This document shows, one piece after another, positions 29,044 to 36,641 of a stretch of DNA of 59,943 nt. Location of the stretch: contig JAFVDF010000007.1 of assembly GCA_017478625.1 (NCBI GenBank), forward strand, positions 1 through 59,943. The letters are read 5' to 3'. The position numbers were made by a program, and so were the translations under genes. Numbering within the stretch: the stretch's first letter is position 1; every line of letters starts with the position of its first letter. Source of the stretch: Alloprevotella sp. Its GTDB lineage: Bacteria; Bacteroidota; Bacteroidia; Bacteroidales; Bacteroidaceae. Under the pieces are notes generated by a model, which saw only the letters and a list, made by a program, of their open reading frames with translations, had not been told where the DNA came from and ran no database searches.

Positions 29044-30216
29044 TTATTGGCGACCCAGTTCGTGACCTAACTGCCTACACTGCGCAGCGATGTCCGTATT
29101 AAATCCCTGCTTCATCTCAATGGGAGCACCCACTAACGTCCACCCCATCTCCTCGACAAAGGCAGAAAGTATCTTCACGGCTGCGCTGGCCCAGGTAAAG
29201 CTTCCGAAGATAGCCACACGCCTGTTTTTTACTCCGCGCAACTTCAGTTGTGCCAACAGTTCCTGCATGGGAGGATATATCTGCGTATTATAGGTAGGTG
29301 CACCGAGGACAAGTGTGTCCAAATCAAAGATATCTGCCAACACATGGCTCAGATGACTCTCAGACAGATTGTGCACACGAATATCCTTTATGCCCTCGGC
29401 GGCTATGCCTTCGCATACGGCTTCTGCCATATTCTCCGTATTGCCGTACATACTGCCATAGCAAACGGTCACGCCCCGCCGGCCTTCGTAACGGCTCAGA
29501 CGGTCGTAGAGGGCGGTAACCTCTGCAATATTCTCCTGCCAAACAGGGCCATGGGTCGAACAAATACGCTGAATACTCAGACCTGCCAGTTTCTGCATCG
29601 CACGTTGTACTTGCGCGCCATATTTGCCCACGATATTGGAATAATAGCGCTTCATCTCGGCCCAATAGGGTTCTATGTCAAGGTCTTTGTCCAGAACAGC
29701 CCCATTAAGTGCGCCAAACGTACCAAAGGCATCGCCGCTGAACAGCGTACCGCTCAACTCGTCGAAGGCCATCATTGTCTCGGGCCAATGTACCAATGGC
29801 GTCATATAGAAGCGCAAAGTATGTGCGCCGAGGTTCAGTTCGCTACCCTCAGCCACCAGCACATCCTCTTCACTCTCTTCTCCATAAAAACCCTTGACCA
29901 TTTGTAACGTCTGCTTATTGCCCACGATACGCACATTGGGATAATACTTTCGCAACAGGCTGATAGAGCCGGAGTGGTCAGGCTCCATGTGGTTTACCAC
30001 CAAGTAATCTATCTGCCGGTCGCCCAATATAGCCTGCAACTTCGTCAGAAGATGCGAAAAGAAGTTCACATCAACTGGCTCTATAAGGGCTACTTTTTCA
30101 TCCACTAAGAGGTACGAGTTGTAACTCACACCTTTCGGCAAGGGCCATAGTCCTTCAAACAAATGCTTACGGCGATCGTTTACGCCTACATAGTATAAAT
30201 CTTTGGTAATCTGCAT
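29044..30216 (-). CDS. Flavodiiron protein (A-type flavoprotein, FprA-like)
   Basis: A cytosolic oxygen or nitric-oxide reductase of 391 residues that protects anaerobes by four-electron O2 or two-electron NO reduction. The metallo-beta-lactamase-like domain holds the diiron ligands: H76-x-E78-x-D80-H81 in NHMEPDHSG, His in HWPET, Asp in FSGDAFG and His in STHGPVW. A flavodoxin domain follows (about 250-391) with the FMN loop YGSMYGNTENMA. The electron donor (rubredoxin or other) is not adjacent. The start is ATG 30216 (MQITKDLYYVG); the frame stays open upstream but that sequence is not family-like. A triple-palindrome element lies upstream. Confidence 0.95.
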   Translation of the reverse strand: MQITKDLYYVGVNDRRKHLFEGLWPLPKGVSYNSYLLVDEKVALIEPVDVNFFSHLLTKLQAILGDRQIDYLVVNHMEPDHSGSISLLRKYYPNVRIVGNKQTLQMVKGFYGEESEEDVLVAEGSELNLGAHTLRFYMTPLVHWPETMMAFDELSGTLFSGDAFGTFGALNGAVLDKDLDIEPYWAEMKRYYSNIVGKYGAQVQRAMQKLAGLSIQRICSTHGPVWQENIAEVTALYDRLSRYEGRRGVTVCYGSMYGNTENMAEAVCEGIAAEGIKDIRVHNLSESHLSHVLADIFDLDTLVLGAPTYNTQIYPPMQELLAQLKLRGVKNRRVAIFGSFTWASAAVKILSAFVEEMGWTLVGAPIEMKQGFNTDIAAQCRQLGHELGRQ

Positions 30217-30332
30217 AAAACAGCTGATTATATTAAGGTTTAAGTAATTGGTCTTATGGAATGGAAAAATCCGTTTCTGCGCGAAGATAATCAAATAATT
30301 GCGCAAGCGTAGCGCATAAGCGCCTTTTCCAG

Positions 30333-30387
30333 TTCACACTGTGAAATGTGTGTTTCACACTGTGAAATTCAAATTTCACAGTGTGAA
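30333..30387. repeat. Dispersed triple-palindrome element, copy B
   Basis: Palindromes at 30333-30345 (TTCACACTGTGAA), 30354-30366 (TTCACACTGTGAA) and 30375-30387 (TTCACAGTGTGAA), again exactly 21 bp apart, with spacers ATGTGTGT and ATTCAAAT. This copy sits between two divergent genes. Outward-facing TATCTTCG boxes (minus strand 30289-30282, plus strand 30402-30409) flank it almost symmetrically. Confidence 0.9.
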
Positions 30388-30440
30388 CTCTGAATTTGTA
30401 TTATCTTCGCTTCCAATCAGATTATTCTTTTATCATAAAG

Positions 30441-30761
30441 ATGGCTTGTAACGCAGACTTGGTACAATATCTCGTGGAGCAATGTGGCCCCGAAGGACAG
30501 GTAGAGGCCCGCAAAATGTTCGGAGATTATGGACTCTATCTGGACGACATACTCGTCGGGCTGATTTGCGACAACAATCTGTACCTCAAACCTACGGAAG
30601 CAGGTCGCGCACTTATGCCTTCTGTCCAGATGCGCCCACCCTACGACGGGGCTAAGGACTATTTTTATATTTCAGAGGTAGATCATCGCGATTTCCTTAC
30701 CCTGCTCGTACGCACCACTGCACAAGCACTCTCAAAGCCCTTGCGGGACAAACGCAAATAG
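30441..30761 (+). CDS. TfoX N-terminal domain protein
   Basis: A 106-residue protein made of a single TfoX N-terminal-like domain (EARKMFGDYGLYLDD, GLICDNNLYLKP, FYISEVDHRDFLTLLV). Stand-alone versions are common in Bacteroidetes. The link to competence, known for full-length TfoX of Haemophilus, should not be assumed. The start ATG 30441 is chosen because the longer frame begins at a TTG within the probable promoter box. It is followed after 26 bp by the VOC gene. Confidence 0.82.
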   Translation: MACNADLVQYLVEQCGPEGQVEARKMFGDYGLYLDDILVGLICDNNLYLKPTEAGRALMPSVQMRPPYDGAKDYFYISEVDHRDFLTLLVRTTAQALSKPLRDKRK

Positions 30762-30787
30762 TATCGTACAAACTCATCTCTACGCCT

Positions 30788-31177
30788 ATGGATCTTAAAG
30801 GCCTGCACCATATCGCCATCATCTGCTCCGACTATGCCAAAAGTCTGGACTTCTACACACGCATCTTAGGTTTTAACGTGATTGGAGAACATTATCGAGC
30901 CGACAGACAGTCGTACAAGACGGATCTTGCTATGCACGGAGAGTATCTGATAGAGTTATTTTCCTTTCCGACACCTCCGCCTCGCCTTTCCTATCCCGAA
31001 GCCTGCGGACTAAGGCACTTGGCGTTCTGTGTCTCAGACCTGGAGCAGGCTATCGCCCATCTTTCAGCCCACGGCATAGCCCACCAGCCTGTTCGCACGG
31101 ACGAATATACCGGACGGCGCTTCCTCTTCTTTGCCGACCCCGATGGGCTCCCCATAGAGTTGTATGAGATACCTTGA
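30788..31177 (+). CDS. VOC-superfamily glyoxalase/dioxygenase-fold protein (YaeR-like)
   Basis: A 129-residue single-domain vicinal-oxygen-chelate protein. Metal ligands are recognisable at the usual positions: His in LHHIAI, Glu in LIELFSF, His in LRHLAF and Glu in PIELYE. It is most like the lactoylglutathione-lyase-related YaeR group; the substrate is unknown. It probably shares a transcript with the TfoX-like gene, 26 bp upstream. Confidence 0.87.
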   Translation: MDLKGLHHIAIICSDYAKSLDFYTRILGFNVIGEHYRADRQSYKTDLAMHGEYLIELFSFPTPPPRLSYPEACGLRHLAFCVSDLEQAIAHLSAHGIAHQPVRTDEYTGRRFLFFADPDGLPIELYEIP

Positions 31178-31200
31178 GCAAGCGGACTTTCAGATAGCCT

Positions 31201-31242
31201 GAAAAAAGAAATGCCACCACAAGCTTATCAGGCTGTGGTGGC
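31201..31242 (-). terminator. Terminator of the ECF sigma operon
   Basis: Perfect 9-bp stem GCCACCACA (31213-31221) / TGTGGTGGC (31234-31242). On the minus strand it is followed by a T-rich tail (complement of GAAAAAAGAA at 31201-31210). It lies 28 bp past the last gene of the minus-strand operon. Confidence 0.78.
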
Positions 31243-31270
31243 GGAGGTAACTAAATGGATAGGCTATCGT

Positions 31271-31663
31271 CTAATGCTTGTATTTGACGATGATCGTGAC
31301 TTTCGCATTACGGATATAATTCGATTCATGGGGGCATTGGAGCATATAGATGCGGTTCTGAGTAGGTTGCTCTATGGTAAAGGTGGTAGTCTCTACCCCT
31401 TTTTCAAAGAAGCCCTTGTAAGTATGCTGCTTAGCCTCGGCAAGGAATGTCTGGCGTAACCTATTGGCCGACGGTTCGTCGATTTCGAGCACTTTCACTA
31501 CGCGCTCCACGCGGTTGTCTGCAGGATTACGCTCTACCACGCTTGTAAACTTACAACGTCCCGTGGTACTGAATCTTTCTACGGCCTGATCTATTCGATT
31601 CTGTGCCGTAGCTATTGACAAGAGGTTAAAAAGAAGGAAAAAGAGTATTAAGATGCGTTTCAT
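31271..31663 (-). CDS. Small exported protein at the end of the ECF sigma operon
   Basis: A 130-residue protein with a clear signal peptide (MKRILILFFLLFNLLSIATAQ) and a mature part of about 110 residues rich in beta-prone segments (CKFTSVVERN, ERVVKVLEI, TTTFTIEQ, KVTIIVKY). It resembles the small secreted proteins (DUF5024-like) that often follow sigma/anti-sigma pairs in Bacteroidetes, but the family call is tentative. Its start lies 6 bp after the anti-sigma stop, so it is co-transcribed. Confidence 0.72.
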   Translation of the reverse strand: MKRILILFFLLFNLLSIATAQNRIDQAVERFSTTGRCKFTSVVERNPADNRVERVVKVLEIDEPSANRLRQTFLAEAKQHTYKGFFEKGVETTTFTIEQPTQNRIYMLQCPHESNYIRNAKVTIIVKYKH

Positions 31664-31669
31664 AAGTCC

Positions 31670-32167
31670 TTATTTTAAGAGGGATTCTATGCGCTGTCGT
31701 TCCTCGAGGTCTGAAATTTGCTGTAAGACTTCGTTCTCAATCTGCAGGCCTAAGCCCTGGGGCGAAAGGTCGCATTCTATAGCGTCTGCCAGGCTCAGCG
31801 TTTGTTCTATCTCGGTGCGGATGGCCCGTAAGTCGGTCTGACGCACCCCGTCCATTATAATATAACTGCCGGCGTACTGTCGGGCCAACTGGCGCGACTG
31901 GTAGGAACGCACAGCCGTATAACCCACGCCACAGATTAAGACCACAGAGGCCGCCACAGCCACGACCTTTCGCCACACGCGAAACTTCGAGGTCCCGGCA
32001 AATGGGCTTCCCACTGTGCCCAGGTCCGTGAACAGCGCGCGTAACGGGGCGAACTCGGCAGGCAAGTCGGTCCGGGAAAAGTAGGCATAAAGCCTGCGCT
32101 CCTCGGCCAGTGTGGTTTCGCCGGCGAAAAACTTATCTATCAAGACACGGATGGATTGGGTATTCAT
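31670..32167 (-). CDS. Probable anti-sigma factor, single-pass membrane protein
   Basis: A 165-residue protein encoded 27 bp behind an ECF sigma factor. The N-terminal cytosolic part (about 1-60: IRVLIDKFFAGETTLAEERRLYAYF) resembles the sigma-binding helix bundle of Bacteroidetes anti-sigma factors. One transmembrane helix follows (about 66-88, VVAVAASVVLICGVGYTAV). The periplasmic tail of about 75 residues is charged and helical and ends close to the next gene. It lacks a zinc HxxxCxxC motif. The function is inferred from position and layout. Confidence 0.75.
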   Translation of the reverse strand: MNTQSIRVLIDKFFAGETTLAEERRLYAYFSRTDLPAEFAPLRALFTDLGTVGSPFAGTSKFRVWRKVVAVAASVVLICGVGYTAVRSYQSRQLARQYAGSYIIMDGVRQTDLRAIRTEIEQTLSLADAIECDLSPQGLGLQIENEVLQQISDLEERQRIESLLK

Positions 32168-32194
32168 TTATGTGTAGTATTATGGATGGAGGAA

Positions 32195-32662
32195 TCAGTC
32201 GGAGAATTGCAAATAGTGGTCGCGCAACAAGATTCGAGCACGGCTGACGGCCTTCCGAACGGCCACTTCATTGCTCCCCAGCAGGCGGGCAATAGCCTTG
32301 TATTCGAGTCCTTCAATATGACGCAGACGTAAGATGAGCTGAGGCTGTGGCGGAAGCGTTTCCAGCACTTGCATCATTCGCGCATACGGTTGTTCTGCGT
32401 CTTGCTCGTCGGGCGAGTCTATGGCCTCGTCAAGAGAACGCATAGCCTTACTGCGCAATGCGTTCAGCGCCAGGTTGCGCGTCAGTACCAGCGCGAGTGG
32501 TGCGAGGGGAAGATGGAGTTCGTCGTGAAGAGTCCAGAGGCGGAGCAGTGCATCCTGCACGATGTCCTCGGCCATATCAGACGAACGGACAAACCGTTCG
32601 GCCTGGCGCAACATACGAGGGCGCAGACGGACAACCTCTTGCTGAAATTCCTCAGGACTCAC
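32195..32662 (-). CDS. ECF-type RNA polymerase sigma factor
   Basis: A 155-residue sigma-70 family factor with only regions 2 and 4. Region 2 is at about 8-75 (RPRMLRQAERFVRSSDMAEDIVQDALLRLW) and region 4 at about 100-150 (LPPQPQLILRLRHIEGLEYKAIARLLG, VAVRKAVSRAR). It is the second gene of a four-gene minus-strand operon: GIN lipoprotein, sigma, anti-sigma, small secreted protein. The signal sensed is unknown; the envelope partners suggest an envelope or stress regulon. Confidence 0.93.
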   Translation of the reverse strand: MSPEEFQQEVVRLRPRMLRQAERFVRSSDMAEDIVQDALLRLWTLHDELHLPLAPLALVLTRNLALNALRSKAMRSLDEAIDSPDEQDAEQPYARMMQVLETLPPQPQLILRLRHIEGLEYKAIARLLGSNEVAVRKAVSRARILLRDHYLQFSD

Positions 32663-32686
32663 TTTCGGACAGACGCTATTATAGAA

Positions 32687-33604
32687 TCAGAAGTTATTGA
32701 GGTTGCGCGTGTCGATACGACTTATTCCTGTGCCTGTAAAGACGGTTTCGTCAGCAGTTCCTTCCAGACGTATGTTACCGACACCGTTATTGTTGATGGA
32801 AAGCTTCTTGCAATCAAGCCGGAAGAAGTTGCTTCCTGTGCCAGAGTGCCTTACCTGAAGCGACTGGGCCTGTATGTTGAAATCCCACCTACCGGTACCG
32901 TCGTTTTTTACCTTGGCCTCATCGGCTTCTATTCTGATATGATGGCTACCCGTACCTGAATTTTCCAGTGCGACGGTGTGCCCTTTGAACGAGAGGTCAT
33001 GACTGCCTGTGCCGGAGTTCTGATAATCCAAATTCTGGCATTCCACCTGCAACAAGCCACTTACGACGCCCGTATAACTCAGTTTTACATCCTTATCGGC
33101 ACTCAGCGTTCCATTCAAATTACTTACACCTGAAACATTACCCCGAATCTCTTCGGCCTCTAAACCGTGGAATCTACATTTTACTACACCGCTCAGGTTG
33201 AACACAAAGTCGGCTGAATGGAGAGGACCTATATCCAAACTCCCCACACCGCTACCATTAAGCGATTGAAGTATCGGAGCCGAGACGCGCACCCTTAACC
33301 TGGGACGCTCCTGCTTGCGCTTCCCCTCGTTGCGGTAGGAACTCTTCCGCGCCACAACCAGAGTATTGCCCTCTACATAGATTTCATCACGATCCTCGTA
33401 GAAATTTTCCACTACGACTCCGTAAGTTTCCCATTGGGTAAAGCTCACATCTGCCACTCCCTGCAGACTTAGAGCAGAGAAGCCTTTAAGGTCAAAACTG
33501 TGAGGTTCCGGGTTAAGCGTCGTGGCCTGTATCGACTGATTAGACCGACATGCGCTGACCATCACACAGGCTATCAGCGCTAAACTTTGGCAAATTTTCT
33601 TCAT
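32687..33604 (-). CDS. GIN-domain (DUF2807) lipoprotein
   Basis: About 305 residues with a lipoprotein signal (VSAC, Cys near 19 from Met at 33604; an alternative Met is two codons upstream at 33610). The mature part is the head GIN domain (DUF2807): repeated GxG turns such as LNGSGVGSLDI, NSGTGSHDL, NSGTGSHHI, NDGTGRWDF, HSGTGSNFF and NNGVGNIRL, which predict a beta-helix-like surface protein. It is the first gene of the ECF operon; the sigma gene starts 24 bp after its stop. It may be a target and reporter of the same system; this is inference. Confidence 0.88.
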   Translation of the reverse strand: MKKICQSLALIACVMVSACRSNQSIQATTLNPEPHSFDLKGFSALSLQGVADVSFTQWETYGVVVENFYEDRDEIYVEGNTLVVARKSSYRNEGKRKQERPRLRVRVSAPILQSLNGSGVGSLDIGPLHSADFVFNLSGVVKCRFHGLEAEEIRGNVSGVSNLNGTLSADKDVKLSYTGVVSGLLQVECQNLDYQNSGTGSHDLSFKGHTVALENSGTGSHHIRIEADEAKVKNDGTGRWDFNIQAQSLQVRHSGTGSNFFRLDCKKLSINNNGVGNIRLEGTADETVFTGTGISRIDTRNLNNF

Positions 33605-33766
33605 TGTCATACGTTTTTGAGTGATTTGACTACTTTATATACACTCACTATAGACTTTTTGTGACATAAATATATGCAAAAAAACAACACGCCCCACTGA
33701 CGGCGCGACAAGAAAAGCCTGCTAGTCCATTAAGGGTTTTTGTGGGATTATTGTATTTTTGCATCC

Positions 33767-35470
33767 ATGAAGAAGCTGACCTCTCTACTTCGCAGGTGCG
33801 TCCTGTCACCTCAGATATTATATATATGGACGCTTGTCGTACTGATTGTTCCCAACGTAGCGCTCTGCATTACTGAAGACCTGCCTTTGTGGGCAGCGCT
33901 GACAAACCTATTTCTGCCTTTAGGCTTTTACGCGCTAATCCTCGCCCTTGGACGAACTACGGGAAAAATGGTATGGTGGCTTTTCCTTGCCCTGTTTTTT
34001 GCTGCGTTCCAGATTGTACTCCTTTTCCTATTTGGAAACTCCATCATCGGGGTGGATATGTTCCTCAACGTACTGACAACAAATCCCAGCGAAGCGTTTG
34101 AAGTGCTCGGAAACCTGCTGTCGGGCATAGCGACTATCGTACTACTCTATGTGCCCATATTAGTTGTAGCCTGCATACAGATTTATCATCACAAGACACT
34201 CCCGCTGGCACTTCGACGTAAATTGCGTATAGGAGCAATAATCCTGTTGCTGTGTGGCGCAGGCAGTCTGGTCGGAGCATACCGCACAATATCCTCATAC
34301 AAGGTTCTGAACGACCTCTACCCCCTTAATGTCTGTTATAATGTCAAACTAACGGCCGACCGCCTCTTGGCTACAAATCGCTATCATAAGGCCTCGGCCG
34401 ACTTTACCTTTCACACCTCTCCGACCCATCCTGATGACGTCCCGGAAGTCTATGTGCTGGTCATTGGCGAGACGGCGCGCGCGGATAACTTCGGACTTTA
34501 TGGTTACCACCGCCCTACAACGCCCCGGCTACAGGCTGACACCGCACAGATAGTATGGTTCACGGATGTACTGTCGCAATCTAACACCACACACAAGAGT
34601 GTGCCGATGTTGCTTTCTGCGGCTACAGCCCAGGACTTCAACCGCATATACTCGGAGAAAAGCATTATCACGGCGTTCAAAGAGGCCGGTTTCTACACAG
34701 CGTATCTGTCCAACCAACGGCGCAACCATTCGTTCATCGACTTCTATGGCGAGGAAGCAGACAAGGTTGTTTTTCTCAAAGATGACGCACGAACAGACCA
34801 TTACGACACAGAATTACTCACACAGACCGAGGCTTTGCTCCAAGAAGGCCATCGCAAGCTCTTCGTGGTACTTCATCTCTACGGCTCGCACTTCAATTAC
34901 CGCGAACGCTATAAGCCGGCAGATGCACAATTCGGTCCCGACATAGCGTCTGAGGCTCGTCCCGAGAATCGCGAAAGTTTGCTCAACGCCTACGACAATA
35001 CGATACTAATGACCGACTTGGTGCTGGACAGCCTCTTCCATCAGGTGGGCACGACGGAAGCCCTTTCTGCCGTATTCTATACTTCTGACCACGGAGAGAA
35101 TATCTACGACGATGCGCGCCACCTTTTCCTGCACGCCTCTCCCCGTCCCTCCTATTACGACATGCACGTGCCACTCATCATCTATACTTCCCCCAGTTTT
35201 CAAAATACTTATCCCGAGCAATTGCAGGCACTTATTGACAATCAGCATAAGCCCGTGGCCCCCAATGCCTCGGCATTCCACACGATGCTCTATCTCGCAG
35301 GGCTGCAAACACCCGCCCTATGCGATTCGCTCGCACTTTCCAGTCCACACTATGCCTGTCCGCACCGCTACTATATTAACGACCATAACGAACCCATTCC
35401 ACTACGCCAACTCAAATTATCTGACGAAGATTTCCAACAATTCAAAATACATAAGATAACGCTCAAATAG
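33767..35470 (+). CDS. Phosphoethanolamine transferase (EptA/sulfatase-fold family)
   Basis: A 567-residue inner-membrane enzyme. Five hydrophobic helices fill about residues 15-170, then a periplasmic alkaline-phosphatase-like domain. Zn site and nucleophile regions are visible: VLVIGETARADNFGLYGY, SQSNTTHKSVPMLL with the probable Thr nucleophile, LHLYGSHFNY and TSDHGENIYDD. Likely transfers phosphoethanolamine to lipid A or another glycan, which can lower sensitivity to cationic peptides. The start is ATG 33767. A TATTTTTG box (33754-33761) ends 5 nt before it, so the message could be nearly leaderless. Confidence 0.88.
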   Translation: MKKLTSLLRRCVLSPQILYIWTLVVLIVPNVALCITEDLPLWAALTNLFLPLGFYALILALGRTTGKMVWWLFLALFFAAFQIVLLFLFGNSIIGVDMFLNVLTTNPSEAFEVLGNLLSGIATIVLLYVPILVVACIQIYHHKTLPLALRRKLRIGAIILLLCGAGSLVGAYRTISSYKVLNDLYPLNVCYNVKLTADRLLATNRYHKASADFTFHTSPTHPDDVPEVYVLVIGETARADNFGLYGYHRPTTPRLQADTAQIVWFTDVLSQSNTTHKSVPMLLSAATAQDFNRIYSEKSIITAFKEAGFYTAYLSNQRRNHSFIDFYGEEADKVVFLKDDARTDHYDTELLTQTEALLQEGHRKLFVVLHLYGSHFNYRERYKPADAQFGPDIASEARPENRESLLNAYDNTILMTDLVLDSLFHQVGTTEALSAVFYTSDHGENIYDDARHLFLHASPRPSYYDMHVPLIIYTSPSFQNTYPEQLQALIDNQHKPVAPNASAFHTMLYLAGLQTPALCDSLALSSPHYACPHRYYINDHNEPIPLRQLKLSDEDFQQFKIHKITLK

Positions 35471-35535
35471 GCCTTCTGGCACAAGCAATGCCCGAAAACC
35501 ATACTACGCCAAATTTCTGTTAATCTGCGACGACC

Positions 35536-36030
35536 ATGGAAGTTATTCAAAGTTTTACCATTGACCATACCAAACTAAAACCCGGTATATATATATCCCG
35601 CCAAGATAAGGGCTTCACCACCTTTGATCTCCGCATCACCGAGCCCAATAAGGAACCGGCTGTAGCTCCTGCGGCCATGCATAGCATAGAGCACCTAATG
35701 GCAACATGGTTCCGCAACTCCCGAGCAAAAGATGATGTGGTATATGTTGGCCCTATGGGATGCCTCACGGGAATGTATGTGGTAATGACGGGTAACTATA
35801 CGGTAATGGATATGCGCACACTGGCCATCGATTGTCTGGAATGGATTCTTACCCAAACAGAAGTACCTGCCACCCAACCCGAATCGTGCGGCAACTATCT
35901 GCTCCATGACCTCCCAATGTGTATATGGGAGTGCCAACGCTATCTGCACCGCTTACAAAACGACTTCCACTGCGAATACACCAAACTCCAAATCACGTTG
36001 GAGGACGGAAAGGTCTTCGCTGACGCATAA
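35536..36030 (+). CDS. luxS: S-ribosylhomocysteine lyase (LuxS)
   Basis: A 164-residue Fe2+/Zn2+ enzyme of the activated methyl cycle. It splits S-ribosylhomocysteine into homocysteine and DPD, the precursor of autoinducer-2. Metal ligands are H49 and H53 in HSIEH (with Glu52) and Cys118 in SCGNY. The catalytic Cys76 is in GPMGCLTGMY. The length is normal. The companion nucleosidase gene (pfs) is not adjacent. It lies 65 bp after the phosphoethanolamine transferase. Confidence 0.96.
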   Translation: MEVIQSFTIDHTKLKPGIYISRQDKGFTTFDLRITEPNKEPAVAPAAMHSIEHLMATWFRNSRAKDDVVYVGPMGCLTGMYVVMTGNYTVMDMRTLAIDCLEWILTQTEVPATQPESCGNYLLHDLPMCIWECQRYLHRLQNDFHCEYTKLQITLEDGKVFADA

Positions 36031-36641
36031 GTATTGATATAGGAGTGTATCCCCGAGTTGCCGGATACATTCCATACTCTCCACCATCCAAAACTAATAC
36101 AGGCCACCTGTCGAAACATCAGGTGGCCATGCTCTAATATTGTTTTATAAAAACAACATATCAAATTAAACAACAAATAGTTAATACAATTAGATAAAGC
36201 TTCACAATAAACAAATTATATAATCCTACATAAAGAAAAATCCTTTATATCCTCTATACTTCTCCCCCTTTCGGCCAATTGAATTATCGCGTCAGATTCC
36301 ATAATAACCAAAATCATCTCCTCCTGTTTCATATCAAGCCGGCGCACCCACATAAGTAAAATGAAGCACCCCACAGATGCTCATAGTATAACATCCTGTA
36401 ATGCTATCACACGACACATATCGGTACATTTGCTTTTCTTTTCAACAAACAATAATCAGTGACACCTCTACCCGAACAATAAATTTCCGCAGATTAATTT
36501 GCGCGAACAGACGGAGAGTTTTATAAGCCCATCCCATAATGCGCCCGTTTATTCTTCTATTCTAGCGACTTAACAGCACTTTGATTTTATCCCTTTAGTC
36601 TTTTTATTATTTTTGTAGAAACTTCGTTACAGCAGAAAGAT
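36031..36641. other. Gene-free region between luxS and the ABC exporter
   Basis: These 611 bases contain no protein-like frame. Near the start is a hairpin GGCCACCTG (36102-36110) / CAGGTGGCC (36120-36128), followed by a weak T-rich stretch, probably the luxS terminator. Near the end is a -7 box TATTTTTG (36608-36615) with TTTG at 36580-36583 (spacer 24 nt, longer than usual), a possible promoter for the exporter. The middle part is A/T-rich and shows nothing I can name. Confidence 0.6.
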
